From contig CM046004.1 of NCBI GenBank assembly GCA_025175895.1, forward strand, positions 15,177,011 to 15,241,010: DNA of 64,000 nucleotides. Reading direction: 5' to 3'. This document shows, piece by piece, positions 54,079 through 64,000 of the stretch; the first letter of the stretch is position 1; each line of letters opens with the position of its first letter. Origin of the DNA: Wurfbainia villosa (Eukaryota > Streptophyta > Magnoliopsida > Zingiberales > Zingiberaceae). The position numbers were made by a program, and so were the translations under genes. Under the pieces are notes generated by a model. It was not told the DNA's origin, searched no databases, and saw only the letters and a program-made list of their open reading frames with translations.

Positions 54079-57000
54079 TTATGATGCTGGCCAAATCCTT
54101 CCAGCGCCCAGATGCTGAGTGAGAGGTTTTAACTCCAAAGTAGGGCTGATGGCGAGCAAACTCAAAAAGCAATCCACAGGAACCCTCATACCCCAAACAT
54201 TGATCGATTCGAGTTTACGACACTTATCTACAAGTTTGTTGAGGCCATTCTCTGTGACATGGCGGCAGCTCCATAGGACGATAGTCTGCAATTGTAGTGC
54301 CAAAGATTAGCTTGAAATAAATCGCCTAATTTATATGTTGGTGTATGCGAGCAATACATGCGACGGGATGAACAAGAATTAGACTATAGTATAACACTAC
54401 GAAAAATAACTTAAAACTGATCTACTGGTTACCCAGCAAAATATGGGGTCCGATTACTGGAGTGAAAGATGGGAAGGAAAAGAGCCAAAGTCATAGCCAT
54501 TTTTTAAATTGCTTTCCCTCTTATATCTTTCATCCGAATAAACAGATCCTTGTGATGGAAAAGAAGAAAGGATTTACAAAATTACAAATGGCACTCCATC
54601 GTGTGCATGTGTGTGTGTATGTGTGACCATTGTCCCCACGGGGATAGTGCGTTGGTAAGGCCGTGTGACAGTTTGCAGATGAGGTATGGATTGAATCTCG
54701 GAGAGAGGTCTAAAATCTTCCCTAGGCTCAGAACAGCCCTCATCCCTCCACGACCTTGCCAATCACGTCAAAGTCTAAAGGACCCTATGTGATTTATCTC
54801 ATAATGGTTTTGGGATGGACTGGTGGGGGTCGCTAGGTTGGCAGTTCCAACCTTTCGTGGGTGTGTGTGAGAGCATGGATCAATCCGGAATGTCCTCTAC
54901 TGTGTCAAGCGTCAGTACCACAGGTCGATCATGATTTATTTTCCTTCATACAACCGTAGGACCAATCTTGAGGGGCACTTGGAGTGAACGATATCATCTT
55001 TTGCAAAGGGTGTGTGTGTGTATGTTTTTGTCATTTTCCTTGGCTCGCTCATATCTTCCATTTCCATGCAAGTAATTGAACGCTTATGGAATTACAGAAA
55101 TGGTCAAAGTACCTTGATTTGGGGACAACTATTTGCAACTGCATACAAGGATTCATCTGTAATAAATGTACCCCCAACGTTCAGGTGCTGTAAGGAATTA
55201 GCTTTAGTCACCTGAACAAAATCAAATGCAAGTAAATAATAGTATAATGAGAGTACAAATATAGGGATAAAAAATCACAATATATACTATTCTGCAAGGT
55301 ACTATAGTTCATAGCATGTAATTTAAGAATACAGATTCAAAAATTGGATGCAGCATAAAAAATACTCTGATAAACAGGGGTTATGCAAGAATCGAAGGAC
55401 AAGGATGCGAAGTATAGCTTCATGAGATAACTCATGTATCATAACTAGGGAGCAAAATAACATTTCTCTCCAAAGTGCATAATTTAATATCCACAAGGTC
55501 TGTTCATTGTAACGACAGTATATTTTCAATAACTTGAATCAATTAGGCTATCGGTACACAACATGATTTAGATGATTAGATGGACTGATAATTTGAATGG
55601 TTAAAGTTCCTTGGCACATGAAATGACAATATTTCTGTTTAATTGGCTGCCTTTATTAGTTGGCAACTCCAACTTAAGTCGCACATAGATTTGCTTTCTT
55701 TATTAAATAGAGCTACTAGCTACTGCTGATTTGACTCTGATCATGTTCTTTTATCATAGTAGAACAATTTATAAAAAGAAGGATCCCTGTAGTGTTTGAT
55801 ACTAATAGGCATCAGCTCATTAGTTTGATTACAAAAAATTTGTCAACATTTTCTAGGCATCTTCTCATTCTGAGCCAACACTATAGAAGATTTCAATAAG
55901 AGATTTAACTTGATAATGATATAGAGAAGAAACCTAAGGAGCAAAGCAAGTGTAGAGAAGAAAAGTTAACTAAAAATGGGATAATAGGAAAATAAAGAAC
56001 CACAGGTTATAAGAACCATTCAAAATTGACTCAGTTCTTCCAATGCTACTCTTGCCCAACTAGAGTATATTGTTCAATTACATAAATATTTTGACCCTAA
56101 AAGGATTCCATATATGCACTAGGTTATTCTATCAACCTAACTCTCCGGAACGAAGTAAATACTACAGGATTTTATAGCCTTCTCAACCAACTCATTAAGC
56201 ATAAAACTATGCCAAACATCATAAGACAGATGGTTTAAGGTAAGTTTGAACCTTTGAACCGTTGACACTCTTAGCCAATGCCATATTGCAGTAAGCATAA
56301 TATAGTAGTACCAGTTGAATTACTCCTCTGTCAGTGATTCCAGCCATGCCCACATTGATATCGATAATAGATTACCGACACATTTTGTTAATGAAATCTT
56401 GTATAGCCCTTCATCTGTTATTTGGCAACCCCAACAGCTCCTTGATCTATACCAAAGGAATTGCAGCTTTGATCAAATCAAAGGGGAAAAAAAAAAAGAG
56501 AAGGCACTGTCAAATTCCTACATAAAAACAAATTAGTTAAATGAGATCAAAATGACCACTTGATCTCTTCAACCTCATCACTAATCAGTTTGAGACTGAA
56601 ATCAGTAACTTAAAGCACAAGACTGAATTAAGAAACTAGAAAAAGGAGTACCTTGACCTCAAGAATAAACAACAGAGTAACAGAGGGAAAACTATTGAAA
56701 CAAGGGAATAAATGGGGAAGAAAGAGAGAACAAGATACAAATCCAGCTCCTTGATATTGTAGGCGTTTTAAAATGAGATTAAAATAACTATTTGATCTCT
56801 TCAACCCGATCAACTTGAGATCGAAATCAGCAATTTTAAGTATAAGAATGCATCAAGTAACTAGAAAAAGGCATATTTTGACCTTGAATGTAAACAGCAC
56901 CATGACAGGGAAAATACGGTCAAAACTAAGCGAGAAAAGGGAAGAAGAAAAGTAGATGCATATCCAGCTCCTTGATATTGTAGACGTTTTTCAATAAGAC

Positions 57001-57522
57001 GAAATTCGATCTTTTCATTCACGTCACCGATCAATTTGAGAACAAAATCAGCATTTTTAAGCCCAAGAATCTCATACGAGATTAGAAAAGGCAGTGCTTT
57101 AGCCTCGTGCGTAAAAGAACATCACAAAAGAAGGGGAAAAACAATTGAAACAAATCAAGAAAAGGAAACGAGAAGAAGAAAAAAAGAAGTAGATACATAT
57201 CCAGCTCCTTGATATTGTAGGTGGTCCGCACCACCCTAGCGGCCGACTCGTCGTCCACCTTCCATCCAGCGAAGCTGAGACGCTCCTTCCTCGAAAGAGA
57301 CTCCTTCACTCCTCGCCGCCACTTCCGGCACACCCCGCTCACGCTTGCAAATCCCAACCGCCCAAATCAAACCCAACAAGTCAAACCGACAACACGTTCT
57401 TAGGGCTCCAGGAGTGCTTACTGTGCCAAATCCTTGAAGGAAAGGATGAACGAAAAGATGTGGGCGAGTAGGTCCACCGGAAGCCGCTCTATCTCCGCCT
57501 CTATCGTCAACTCCGTCTCCAT
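54079..57522 (-). CDS. F-box/LRR-type protein (5 exons; frame break in exon 3)
   Basis: Minus-strand exons: 57522-57422, 57343-57197, 56446-56312, 55211-55113 and 54285-54079, all with GT-AG introns. The product is about 229 residues. The F-box is near the N-terminus (LPVDLLAHIFSFILSFKDLA, then VCRKWRRGVK and LSFAGWKVDD). Leucine-rich-repeat-like segments follow (WGCQITDEGLYKIS, HLNVGGTFITDESLYAVANS, TIVLWSCRHVTENGL). It resembles the small F-box protein of Arabidopsis At5g67140 in length and order. F-box proteins link targets to SCF ubiquitin ligases; the target here is unknown. Exon 3 lacks one base near 56340 (a G run at MWG), which would shift the frame although splice phases before and after fit the intact form. 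The start at 57522 (METELTIEAE) is the last ATG before the F-box; an earlier in-frame ATG at 57633 is possible. Confidence 0.88.
54600..55020 (+). mobile_element. Candidate SINE in intron 4 of the F-box gene
   Basis: Between (TG)n runs near 54605 and 55010 lies a region with GATAGTGCGTTGGTAAGGC (A-box-like) and GGTATGGATTGAATCTCGG (B-box-like), about 35 bases apart as in tRNA promoters. Base composition is richer in GC than the intron. The 3' limit is not clear and no target duplication was confirmed. Confidence 0.45.
55212..56311 (-). other. Intron 3 of the F-box gene
   Basis: About 1.1 kb with no repeat boundary or additional exon seen. The neighbouring exons join in phase. Confidence 0.55.
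56525..57225 (-). repeat. Triplicated exon-intron boundary in intron 2 of the F-box gene
   Basis: About 225-bp units, three in a row. Each contains the last 24 or so bases of exon 2 (CTACAATATCAAGGAGCTGG) and the first 200 of the intron. The boundary segments lie near 57200, 56970 and 56745. The donor reads GATAT|GTATCT in the real copy, GATAT|GCATCT in the second and GATTT|GTATCT in the third. So one copy keeps GT, one has GC. The repeats have diverged. Confidence 0.85.
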
Positions 57523-57649
57523 CGTCACCGCCGCTTCGGTGCGGAGAAGTTTAAACGGGAAGGTGTCCGACGCTTTTTGCAGTTTGTACGTCCGCCTCAT
57601 CCTGACAACGGCATGGTTACTGACTTTCTTCATTTAGAGCAGCTATTGT

Positions 57650-57880
57650 GATTGGAGACTTCGGCTTTGGTCCACGACCATGTGGTCATCCGTAAGTTAG
57701 GTACGATTTTGAGGTAAGAAGAAGAGCCACGTGAACTCTGTAGAAAATTGGGCATTCTCGACCAAAAGACCTTTAATCATATTAACCCCTGATATATGAT
57801 AATTACCAAAAACTCCGTGTAATCCATTGTTACTAACAGACATGTTCATCGGTTCTTCGATTTTGATTCGATTTTAACCA
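57650..57880. other. Region upstream of the F-box gene
   Basis: Presumed promoter area. No TATA box was chosen with confidence. No repeat. Confidence 0.35.
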
Positions 57881-58370
57881 ATTCTGAATCCGTCAATATT
57901 GGAATCGGTTAGAGCCGATTCAAAATTGATTCCGAATCAGTTCTGATTTTAAAATTTTAACTTTGAAATCAATTCAATCCGAACCGATTTCGAATCAATT
58001 TCGAAATAATTCCAGATCGATCTCGAAACTGAAATGGTTTTGGACCATCTTCCTCGAACTTGAACTTCTAAATGCATCTATCGCACTGGCAATTCTATTC
58101 TTTTTTTTTCTGTCGCAAAATAATCTGTTAATATGCTAAGAGTTTAATCTCAAATTGATCTAATCGGATACAAATCGGAAGCGAATCGGTTTGAAGCGGT
58201 TAGAATTCATTCCAAAATCGATTGGAATCGAATCGAATCGAAACCAGAATGGTTCCGATTCAATTCCAAAATCAGTCCATCTAAATTGATTCTAATTTCG
58301 AATTTAACATATTAATTCTAATTCGATTCTAATTTCGAATTTAACAGATTAATTCTAATTCGATTAGTAT
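57881..58370. repeat. Degenerate GAATCGATTC-type repeat
   Basis: Many variants of GAACCGATTCGAATC, ATTCCAAAATCGATTGG, GAATCGAATCGAA and TCTAATTTCGAATTTAACA, the last twice in a row near 58290-58345. Both orientations occur. The stretch is probably an old MITE-like or minisatellite repeat. No gene. Confidence 0.55.
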
Positions 58371-58889
58371 ATTTTTATAATATTTACAAATGCCCGCTGC
58401 TGTTGCTCAGCGGTACAACCGTACAGTAAGAGACTCAATTTCGATTTTTCAATAGAATAAATATTTTAAAAATTTTAAATTTACCTGATAAATAATGTAT
58501 CAAAAATAAAATTTGAATATGTAAATTATAAAAAATATTTTTAAAGTGCTCATAATAATTCTCTTGAATTTTTAATCAATAAATACTTTTTTTCATGCAT
58601 TTACTTGTACAATTTAATTGTAATTTTGTAAAAATAAATATATAGACAGTTAAATTTAATAAAATATATAAATATTTATAATCCATAATCATTATTTTAT
58701 ATTTTTAATGACAATTTATTAAAAGACACATCCAAAATATAAACACGTTATTTCTCAAAAGACTTACAAAGATTTAAGAATTATCAAAATACGTACTAAA
58801 TATTATAAAATATAAGTTATTAGAAATCTATTAAATAATCTACACGTTATCGTAAAATAATATAATAGTATGGTTTCATTCTCAAATAT
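58371..58889. other. AT-rich DNA, nothing recognised
   Basis: Long A/T tracts, no frame with a domain and no repeat edge seen. Confidence 0.5.
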
Positions 58890-59500
58890 ATATATATATA
58901 TATATAAAATGATATATATATAAATCCTGCTTGCGCCCGTCGTCTTGTGCTCATCGAGCCGTGATTCTGCAGCGTTCTTGCGTCGCCGTCGGCCCCGGGA
59001 TGTGATCGACAGCGCCACTCGCCGTGCGGTCCGTGAGGAGAGTTCTGCGGCCGGTTAGCGGTCGAATCAGATGATTCCGGTCGGTTAGCCGGATTCCGGT
59101 ATGCTTAGCGTAAACTCTCCGCCGGGCCGTCGGCGCGGCGTCGTCGATCGCGTCGATCCGACGGCGCAGCGACGGCGGCAACGGCGATGTGTGGAGTCGT
59201 CGAGGCGCCGCGAGCATGTAAATCGATCGCGCGAGGATATCATTTTTCTATATATATATATACATCGATGTTACTGGTATGGCAGGCGTGGTGCGCAGCG
59301 TCATGAGTGAGTCGATGAATAGTGTTTTTCACTTGTTCATGTGAGCGATGAAAACTCTTTATTCACTCTCATCTTGTGAGACGTTGAGCAGCACTGCAGC
59401 GCCTAGCAGAACTTAACTATATATATATATTGAATGAAAGAAATAAAATTATTTCTCTTTTTCTCTCAAAAGATATTTTATTTATTCATATTTTATAACA
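58890..59500 (+). mobile_element. Probable LTR of a copia element, with GC-rich island
   Basis: Ends TTTTATAACA at 59500, followed by CATTATCAGCACGAC, a primer-site-like sequence seen after LTRs of many plant copia elements. Inside are (TA)n runs at 58890-58920 and 59250-59260. A GC-rich island (about 58925-59240) lies between them, with GTCGTCGATCGCGTCGATCC-type sequence. The left end was not found. Short Arg-rich frames here are not taken as genes. Confidence 0.4.
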
Positions 59501-59717
59501 CATTATCAGCACGACTATTGCTCCAATTTTATACATATTCAACGTCAAAGTTTATCTTCGGTCATCACAATTTTAAACTTTTATAGTTTTAAAAATTCTA
59601 CTTTGATAGCATTAGATTTTTAAAAATATTAGAAAATAATTATGTGACATATTAGTTTTTATTTCTGACAATATTATATGTAAGAATTGATAGCTCATAT
59701 AACTAATTATTATTGTT
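59501..59717. other. Short stretch after the copia LTR-like end
   Basis: Primer-site-like start, then AT-rich sequence without a gag frame. The element seems truncated here. Confidence 0.35.
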
Positions 59718-61240
59718 GATGCGGGTATGAGAAAAAATCTGGTCGCTCCGTTTTCAATGCAGTGAAGCACTGAGGGAAGTCTCAGAGGATTCTCCCCGGT
59801 CGCAATCAGTAGAGAATAAGAGGATAAAGTAGATGAAATGCAAGAAACTGACGCCAGCAATCGAGATTCAGACACAAGATGTAACGTGGTTCGGAATAAG
59901 GATTCCTACTCCACGGAGGTGAGTTTTCTCACCAGATGCGGTGCCCAAGCACTTTCACTATGAAGGTCCTCCTTTACAGAAAGCAAGTTTCCGCAGGTGG
60001 AGGAGAAAGACCTCTTACAATGATATTACAAGACGAGGAAAATACAAGAGATGTAGCAATGGCCGATCTCCGTACTTCTTCTCCGGCGAGATGATTGTTC
60101 CCTTTTTTCCTTCTCCTCTTGTCTCTTCTTCTCTCTTGCTGCGTCGGAATGATCGCGGATCCTCTTTCCTCCTTGCTTCCTCTCCTTTTATCTCCCTTTT
60201 TCCTCCTTCATCGTAACGTCGTAGGTTATCTCCATCGTACACGTGGCCACCACCTTTCCCTGGAGAATCATTCTGTTACAGATATCAGGAGTGAAGACTC
60301 TTTGGAATATTATGTGGGGCCTCCCAGGCCGTTGCCTAACACCCTTTCCTCTATTTTTCGGGAAACTGGGCTAGACTATCTCCCTCAACCTTCCGTGTTG
60401 AGGGAAGCTAGTTTTAGGTCTATAGCCTGGCGCCCTAGCCCTAGGTTCCTCATCAACCCGAACCAATTCCTCTCTTTCCGTGCCCAACTTCCTTGTGGGG
60501 ATCAGTTAAGTGGCGCTTGCGCGCCCTCAGCCTCTCCTTTGCCGTATCAATTGCTTTCATTAACTCTCCCGTACCAATGGCTCTCAATATTTGCCCGTAC
60601 CGATGGCTTCCAATGTTCGCCGTGCGCTATGGCTTCGAGGTTCGCCGTGCAATGGCTGGAATATTCGCCGTGCGGTGCCGAGGTTCGCCCGTGCCAATGG
60701 CTTTCAATATTTGTCTCTGATGGCTGATGTTCGCCGCGTGCGATGGCTTATGAGGTTCGCCCGTGCCAATCTTCCTTTCCTTTCTTAGCTGAGCCGTATA
60801 TTTTGGATCGGATCTTAGGTCACTCGCTAACCCCTCTATCGGGGATTATGTAAAGAAGGTACTAGTAGTATCATTAATCAACCCCGAAAAATAGTCAAGC
60901 GAAGTTATAAGCTTGACTTTCCTAATTTACATAAAGTTTCTGACCTATTCTTCATTTCTCGGCTTAAATCCATCCGTTCCTATAACTCCCCCGGTTATAT
61001 TGAAGGAGGCCAGCTGGGTATGAGCTCGCTTCTCCTTCTCATACATGCAGGTGAATCGTTGCGGAAAACCCTATATAAACCCTCGCCTTCTTCTTTTAGG
61101 TATCGGTTAGTGTGCTTGATAATCCAGTCTGTTCTTCTTCTCCCGGGATTCTCATCGGCGATGTTGCGGCGACTCAGTTCTTCCTTTCCTCACACGATTC
61201 TTCTTTACCCTCCGAGTAAGTGCTCTGCTTTGTTCACACC
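59718..61240 (+). mobile_element. LTR/leader region of a LARD-like gypsy-type element
   Basis: Starts TGTTGATGCGGGTATGAG and has the phrase GATGTAACGTGGTTCGG common in plant retroelement LTRs. A C/T-rich zone lies around 60090-60210. A degenerate tandem repeat (GTTCGCCGTGC...ATGGCT) is at about 60570-60775. A TATA box CCCTATATAAACC lies near 61068, followed by a leader with a possible donor (CCGAGTAAGTG, about 61216). Both LTRs are not available for comparison, so the LTR end is not placed. Confidence 0.45.
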
Positions 61241-62580
61241 CATGGCTCCTAGGACCCTCTCTTCACACTTTGGTATGAACATACCATAACTCGATTAGAT
61301 TGCAACCATCATTTCTTTAACTTTGAGGAACAACTACATAGAACCTTACATAAAAATGTTGTTTCGACCAAAGCTGCATCGACCTCATAAACCTCCTCCG
61401 GCTTAACATGCTTTTCTATGAACAATTTCTTAACGGCCTATCCTGCGATTACCACGAGTCTATCTGGACCTCCTAAATTTCTATGGACTACCTCAGACCA
61501 ATTCACCCCAACTCCTTAGGATTACATCGGGAGCCCACATAGTGTTCCAACATTTGAACCTCTCTTTGACCCCAAATATTCCATTGCTTCTTCCAATTAA
61601 AGTCTTTTAAGGCGGGCCTCTTCTATTTGTCTAGTCGTTGATTGCCCAATTCTGGTGAACTCGCCTACTTCCCACAAGGGTTGGGAAGCCTTATATTTCT
61701 TTGTACAACTCGAGTCTTTACCTTATTACGATACTTGGAAGGTAGACCTTCTGAATTGCCTTCTTCAGGAAAATGAGGACGGATGTCCCTTCCGGAAGTG
61801 TATAGAGTCTTAGGAGAGTGCATTCTGCTCAAACCATCGATAGAAACTCCTCTTAAGCCACTTTGGATTGTCTCCTCTACCTTTGGCGACTTGGTTGCTA
61901 TAGGTAGGGTGACATTTATCTAATGATGTGACTTCCTTTTAGGGCATTCATCTTTCTTACGATATCTTGTAGATAATCGATCACGAGAAGACTTTGGTGG
62001 AAGGGGAGTCGATCGAGGCTGCTAAGAAGAAGAAGACCACGACTAAAGAGGCAAATCCACATGACTCCGTCATCTCCTCGGAAGCTGCGGCTTATCAAGA
62101 AAGGAGCTTCAAGTTCATCGGCTCTCCTTCCTTGTCTTCCCACCAGTAGGAAGCTTCGACCCTAATCATCTATGAACCCGGAAGAGAAGGCAACACCTCC
62201 CTGCCTATTCTTTAGCTCCCAAGGAGGAGATTCTCCCTCCCAATTCTGCATTCTTTCCCTCCCTGAATTCACCCTGCCTCCTCATGCGGAATCCTCCAAG
62301 CTCCGCCGTCAGGCTCGAGAACTGTTCCTACCCCTCTTCGCCGTACCAGGCCCCCATCTTCTTCGGAAGGAGAAGACCCTTCCCTTCCGGTTCCTCCGAG
62401 GGCCACTCTGGGATCTTTGCTGAAGATTCGACACCCTTCGGAGGTAAAATTCTTTAACCAGTCGGGTATACAAGGCCCGTGTGAGCAAGTGAACAAACTG
62501 CTGGCAGAGGTATTTACTCCTTCTCCTCCTCTTTGCTATGGGTATTTCCCTATACTGATGTAGGCTGATAATTTTCCTCT
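61241..62580 (+). pseudogene. LARD-like gene, N-terminal part (decayed)
   Basis: ATG near 61241 opens MAPRTLSSHFGMNIP. After that, many stops interrupt the reading. The stretch corresponds in position to the N-terminal domain of the plant retrotransposon-associated coiled-coil proteins ('putative gypsy-type transposon'), but only short hints remain. 62172-62423 is Pro/Arg-rich. An apparent intron (GTATTTACTCC...TCCTTTTAG, about 62509-62588) precedes the coiled-coil exon. Confidence 0.4.
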
Positions 62581-62588
62581 CCTTTTAG

Positions 62589-63350
62589 GCCTCCACTCAA
62601 CATAACAACATGGTAATCCACCTAGCCCGATTCCAATCTAGTGTGGAGACTCGCCATTTTGCCGCCGTATCGCAACAGAAAGAGCTCGCGCGATGATTAA
62701 ACGAACAAGAGGCAAAGGAGGCGGACTTTAGGGGTCAATGCGAAGATGCCACGATGCAATTAGCCTTGGTTCGAAGCGAGAAAGAGGAACTGCAACGAAA
62801 AAATGAGGAACTAGAACATCGCCTCTTTTTGCAATCTAGCGAGCTGCAACAGGTAGATATCCTGACTCAAGAATTGAAAGAGTATAAGAGATATCTCATG
62901 GATGCCATGATCAAGGAGGCTGATTCTTCGGCTACTATCACACAGCTTCAACAAGAACGTCACCATTTTAACCTAGAGTGTCAAGCCTGGGCAATCACCA
63001 GGGAATCATGTGCGAAGAGGTGTCAGGAGCTTTTCTCCATGGTAACGGCTATTCCTCGAACCTTATCATCGGTGGCTCAGCAGCAATCCCTCCTTCACCA
63101 AGAATATTCAAAGGCCCTCTCGACCATACATCTGATGACCACTAAAAAGATGCTCTGGCGGTGAATTGGCGGAAAGTCGAGCTCAACTAGCCAAATGCCA
63201 AGACCGGATGAAAGAAGCGAGACTGATCTTAAAGGCGATATGTGAAGAAGGGGTAGATTTGTTTGTATTAGGCTTTGAGGGTCCTCGGCTCAAAACGCCG
63301 AAAGCGAGGATACCGCCTCCGACACGGACACTAGTTACTTGGATCCGGTA
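62589..63350 (+). pseudogene. LARD-like coiled-coil protein, C-terminal part
   Basis: After the acceptor TTTTAG at about 62588 the frame reads ASTQHNNMVIHLARFQSS, a TGA where an arginine codon is expected (near 62695), then a long coiled coil (MQLALVRSEKEELQRKNEEL ... QQERHHFNLECQ) and KRCQELFSMVTAIP. A frame change near 63150 leads to MAESRAQLAKCQDRMKEARL and the end near 63350. This is the shape of the coiled-coil protein found in non-autonomous plant gypsy elements. Its function is not known. Confidence 0.65.
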
Positions 63351-64000
63351 GGCGTTAGCTAAGTGTCGATCTTTCGAATTGTAACTTATAACATTTTCTT
63401 TTTAGTAATTTCTCTGATGGCTTCTCGCTTGCTTCTAAACGATAACTCTGTCCATATAACTAACTATCATTATCTCATTATGCTCCTTGAGGGGTTGGGA
63501 ATTCGGAGCCAATTTTAAATTGATCTTTCTCTATGCTGTTATCTCTTTCCCGTGTTGTACAGCGCAATAATCCTCGGCGGTTTGGGCTTGTGGGAGAGAT
63601 CTCGAATACCGTTATTCGCCTTCGCTCCAATTTTGGTTCGGGGATTCGCTTGAAAAGTCTTTACCTGATATTATTCATATCCGTCTCGATTCTGGTTCGG
63701 GAATTCGCTGGAAGGGTTTTTACCCAACATCATTCATATCTGTCCCGATTCTAGTTCGGGAATTCGCTTTAAATAGCTCTTGCTTGTTGATCTTCCCTAT
63801 CTCTCTTACTGCTTTGGAAATGATATCAACCTCTTCGTCTTCTTTCCCTTTCCCAGAACCTCTGTTGCCCCTTTCCTTCCATTATAAATCCTTCGTCCCC
63901 CATGTCTTCATCCTGTTATCTGTCTATCATGGCTTCAGCGGGGCATCCTATCGAAATTTCTTCAGTGGAATCTTTTGAACTACAAGTGGGTCTCGAGGAT
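63351..64000 (+). other. Downstream DNA of the LARD-like element, with a 69-bp tandem repeat
   Basis: Between about 63612 and 63780 the phrase ATTCTGGTTCGGGAATTCGC with CATTCATATCYGTC and TTTTTACC recurs about 2.5 times at a step of about 67-70 bases. No domain was recognised in the remaining short frames. The element probably continues past the window. Confidence 0.5.

Noticed and set aside
54079..54303. Stand-alone short protein with LRR-like sequence
   Set aside because: It is the last exon of the F-box gene; the acceptor at 54286 and matching phase join it to the upstream exon.

Overview
This is a plant nuclear window dominated by nested transposable elements and integrated pararetrovirus sequence. 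Only two recognisable host genes were found. The organism is an angiosperm: there are plant Ty1/copia and Ty3/gypsy LTR elements, MULEs, MITEs, a plant-type CLC anion transporter and a plant F-box gene. Badnavirus-like integrants and a SIRE-like element suggest, weakly, a monocot such as a yam or a member of Zingiberales.

Layout. (1) 1-6920: the 3' end of a Ty3/gypsy element with a very long LTR (51-3712) abuts a decayed copia pol and its 3' LTR. (2) 6921-21235: a fold-back repeat was entered by a 13.3-kb MULE (7218-20501, 9-bp duplication TAATAACTT). The MULE carries a transposase pseudogene, two convergent plant-mobile-domain-like genes and an internal palindromic tandem array. A SIRE-like gag-only LTR element (10297-15741, duplication TTAGA) is nested inside its transposase gene. 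(3) 21236-30686: AT-rich host DNA with MITEs that carry GC-rich cores, a purine-only-like strand, tRNA-related SINE candidates, and a second, non-autonomous MULE (25902-28613) with two smaller elements nested in it. (4) 30687-34796: a seven-exon CLC-type chloride/anion transporter gene. (5) 35103-53480: about 12 blocks of a badnavirus-like endogenous pararetrovirus in alternating orientation. They are interrupted by a 5.8-kb TRIM/copia composite (duplication CAAAC) and a hAT MITE (8-bp duplication). (6) 53471-57522: a five-exon F-box/LRR gene on the minus strand. A 124-bp perfect duplication lies at the virus-host boundary downstream of it. (7) 57650-64000: decayed repeats, a probable copia LTR end, and a LARD-like element with a broken coiled-coil gene.

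The two host genes do not obviously cooperate. Each has one exon with an indel that breaks the frame although the splice phases around it are otherwise perfect. Together with indel-rich differences between the two LTRs of the SIRE-like element, this raises the possibility of consensus indel errors, which should be kept in mind for every 'pseudogene' call here. The most novel-looking feature is the MULE family whose members carry internal arrays of short palindromic repeats around CAGCACCAC/GTGGTGCTG. Next come the dUTPase-like segment in the viral mosaic and the triplicated 5' splice site in the F-box gene. The viral blocks are all broken (stops, inversions, missing parts) and look replication-incompetent.
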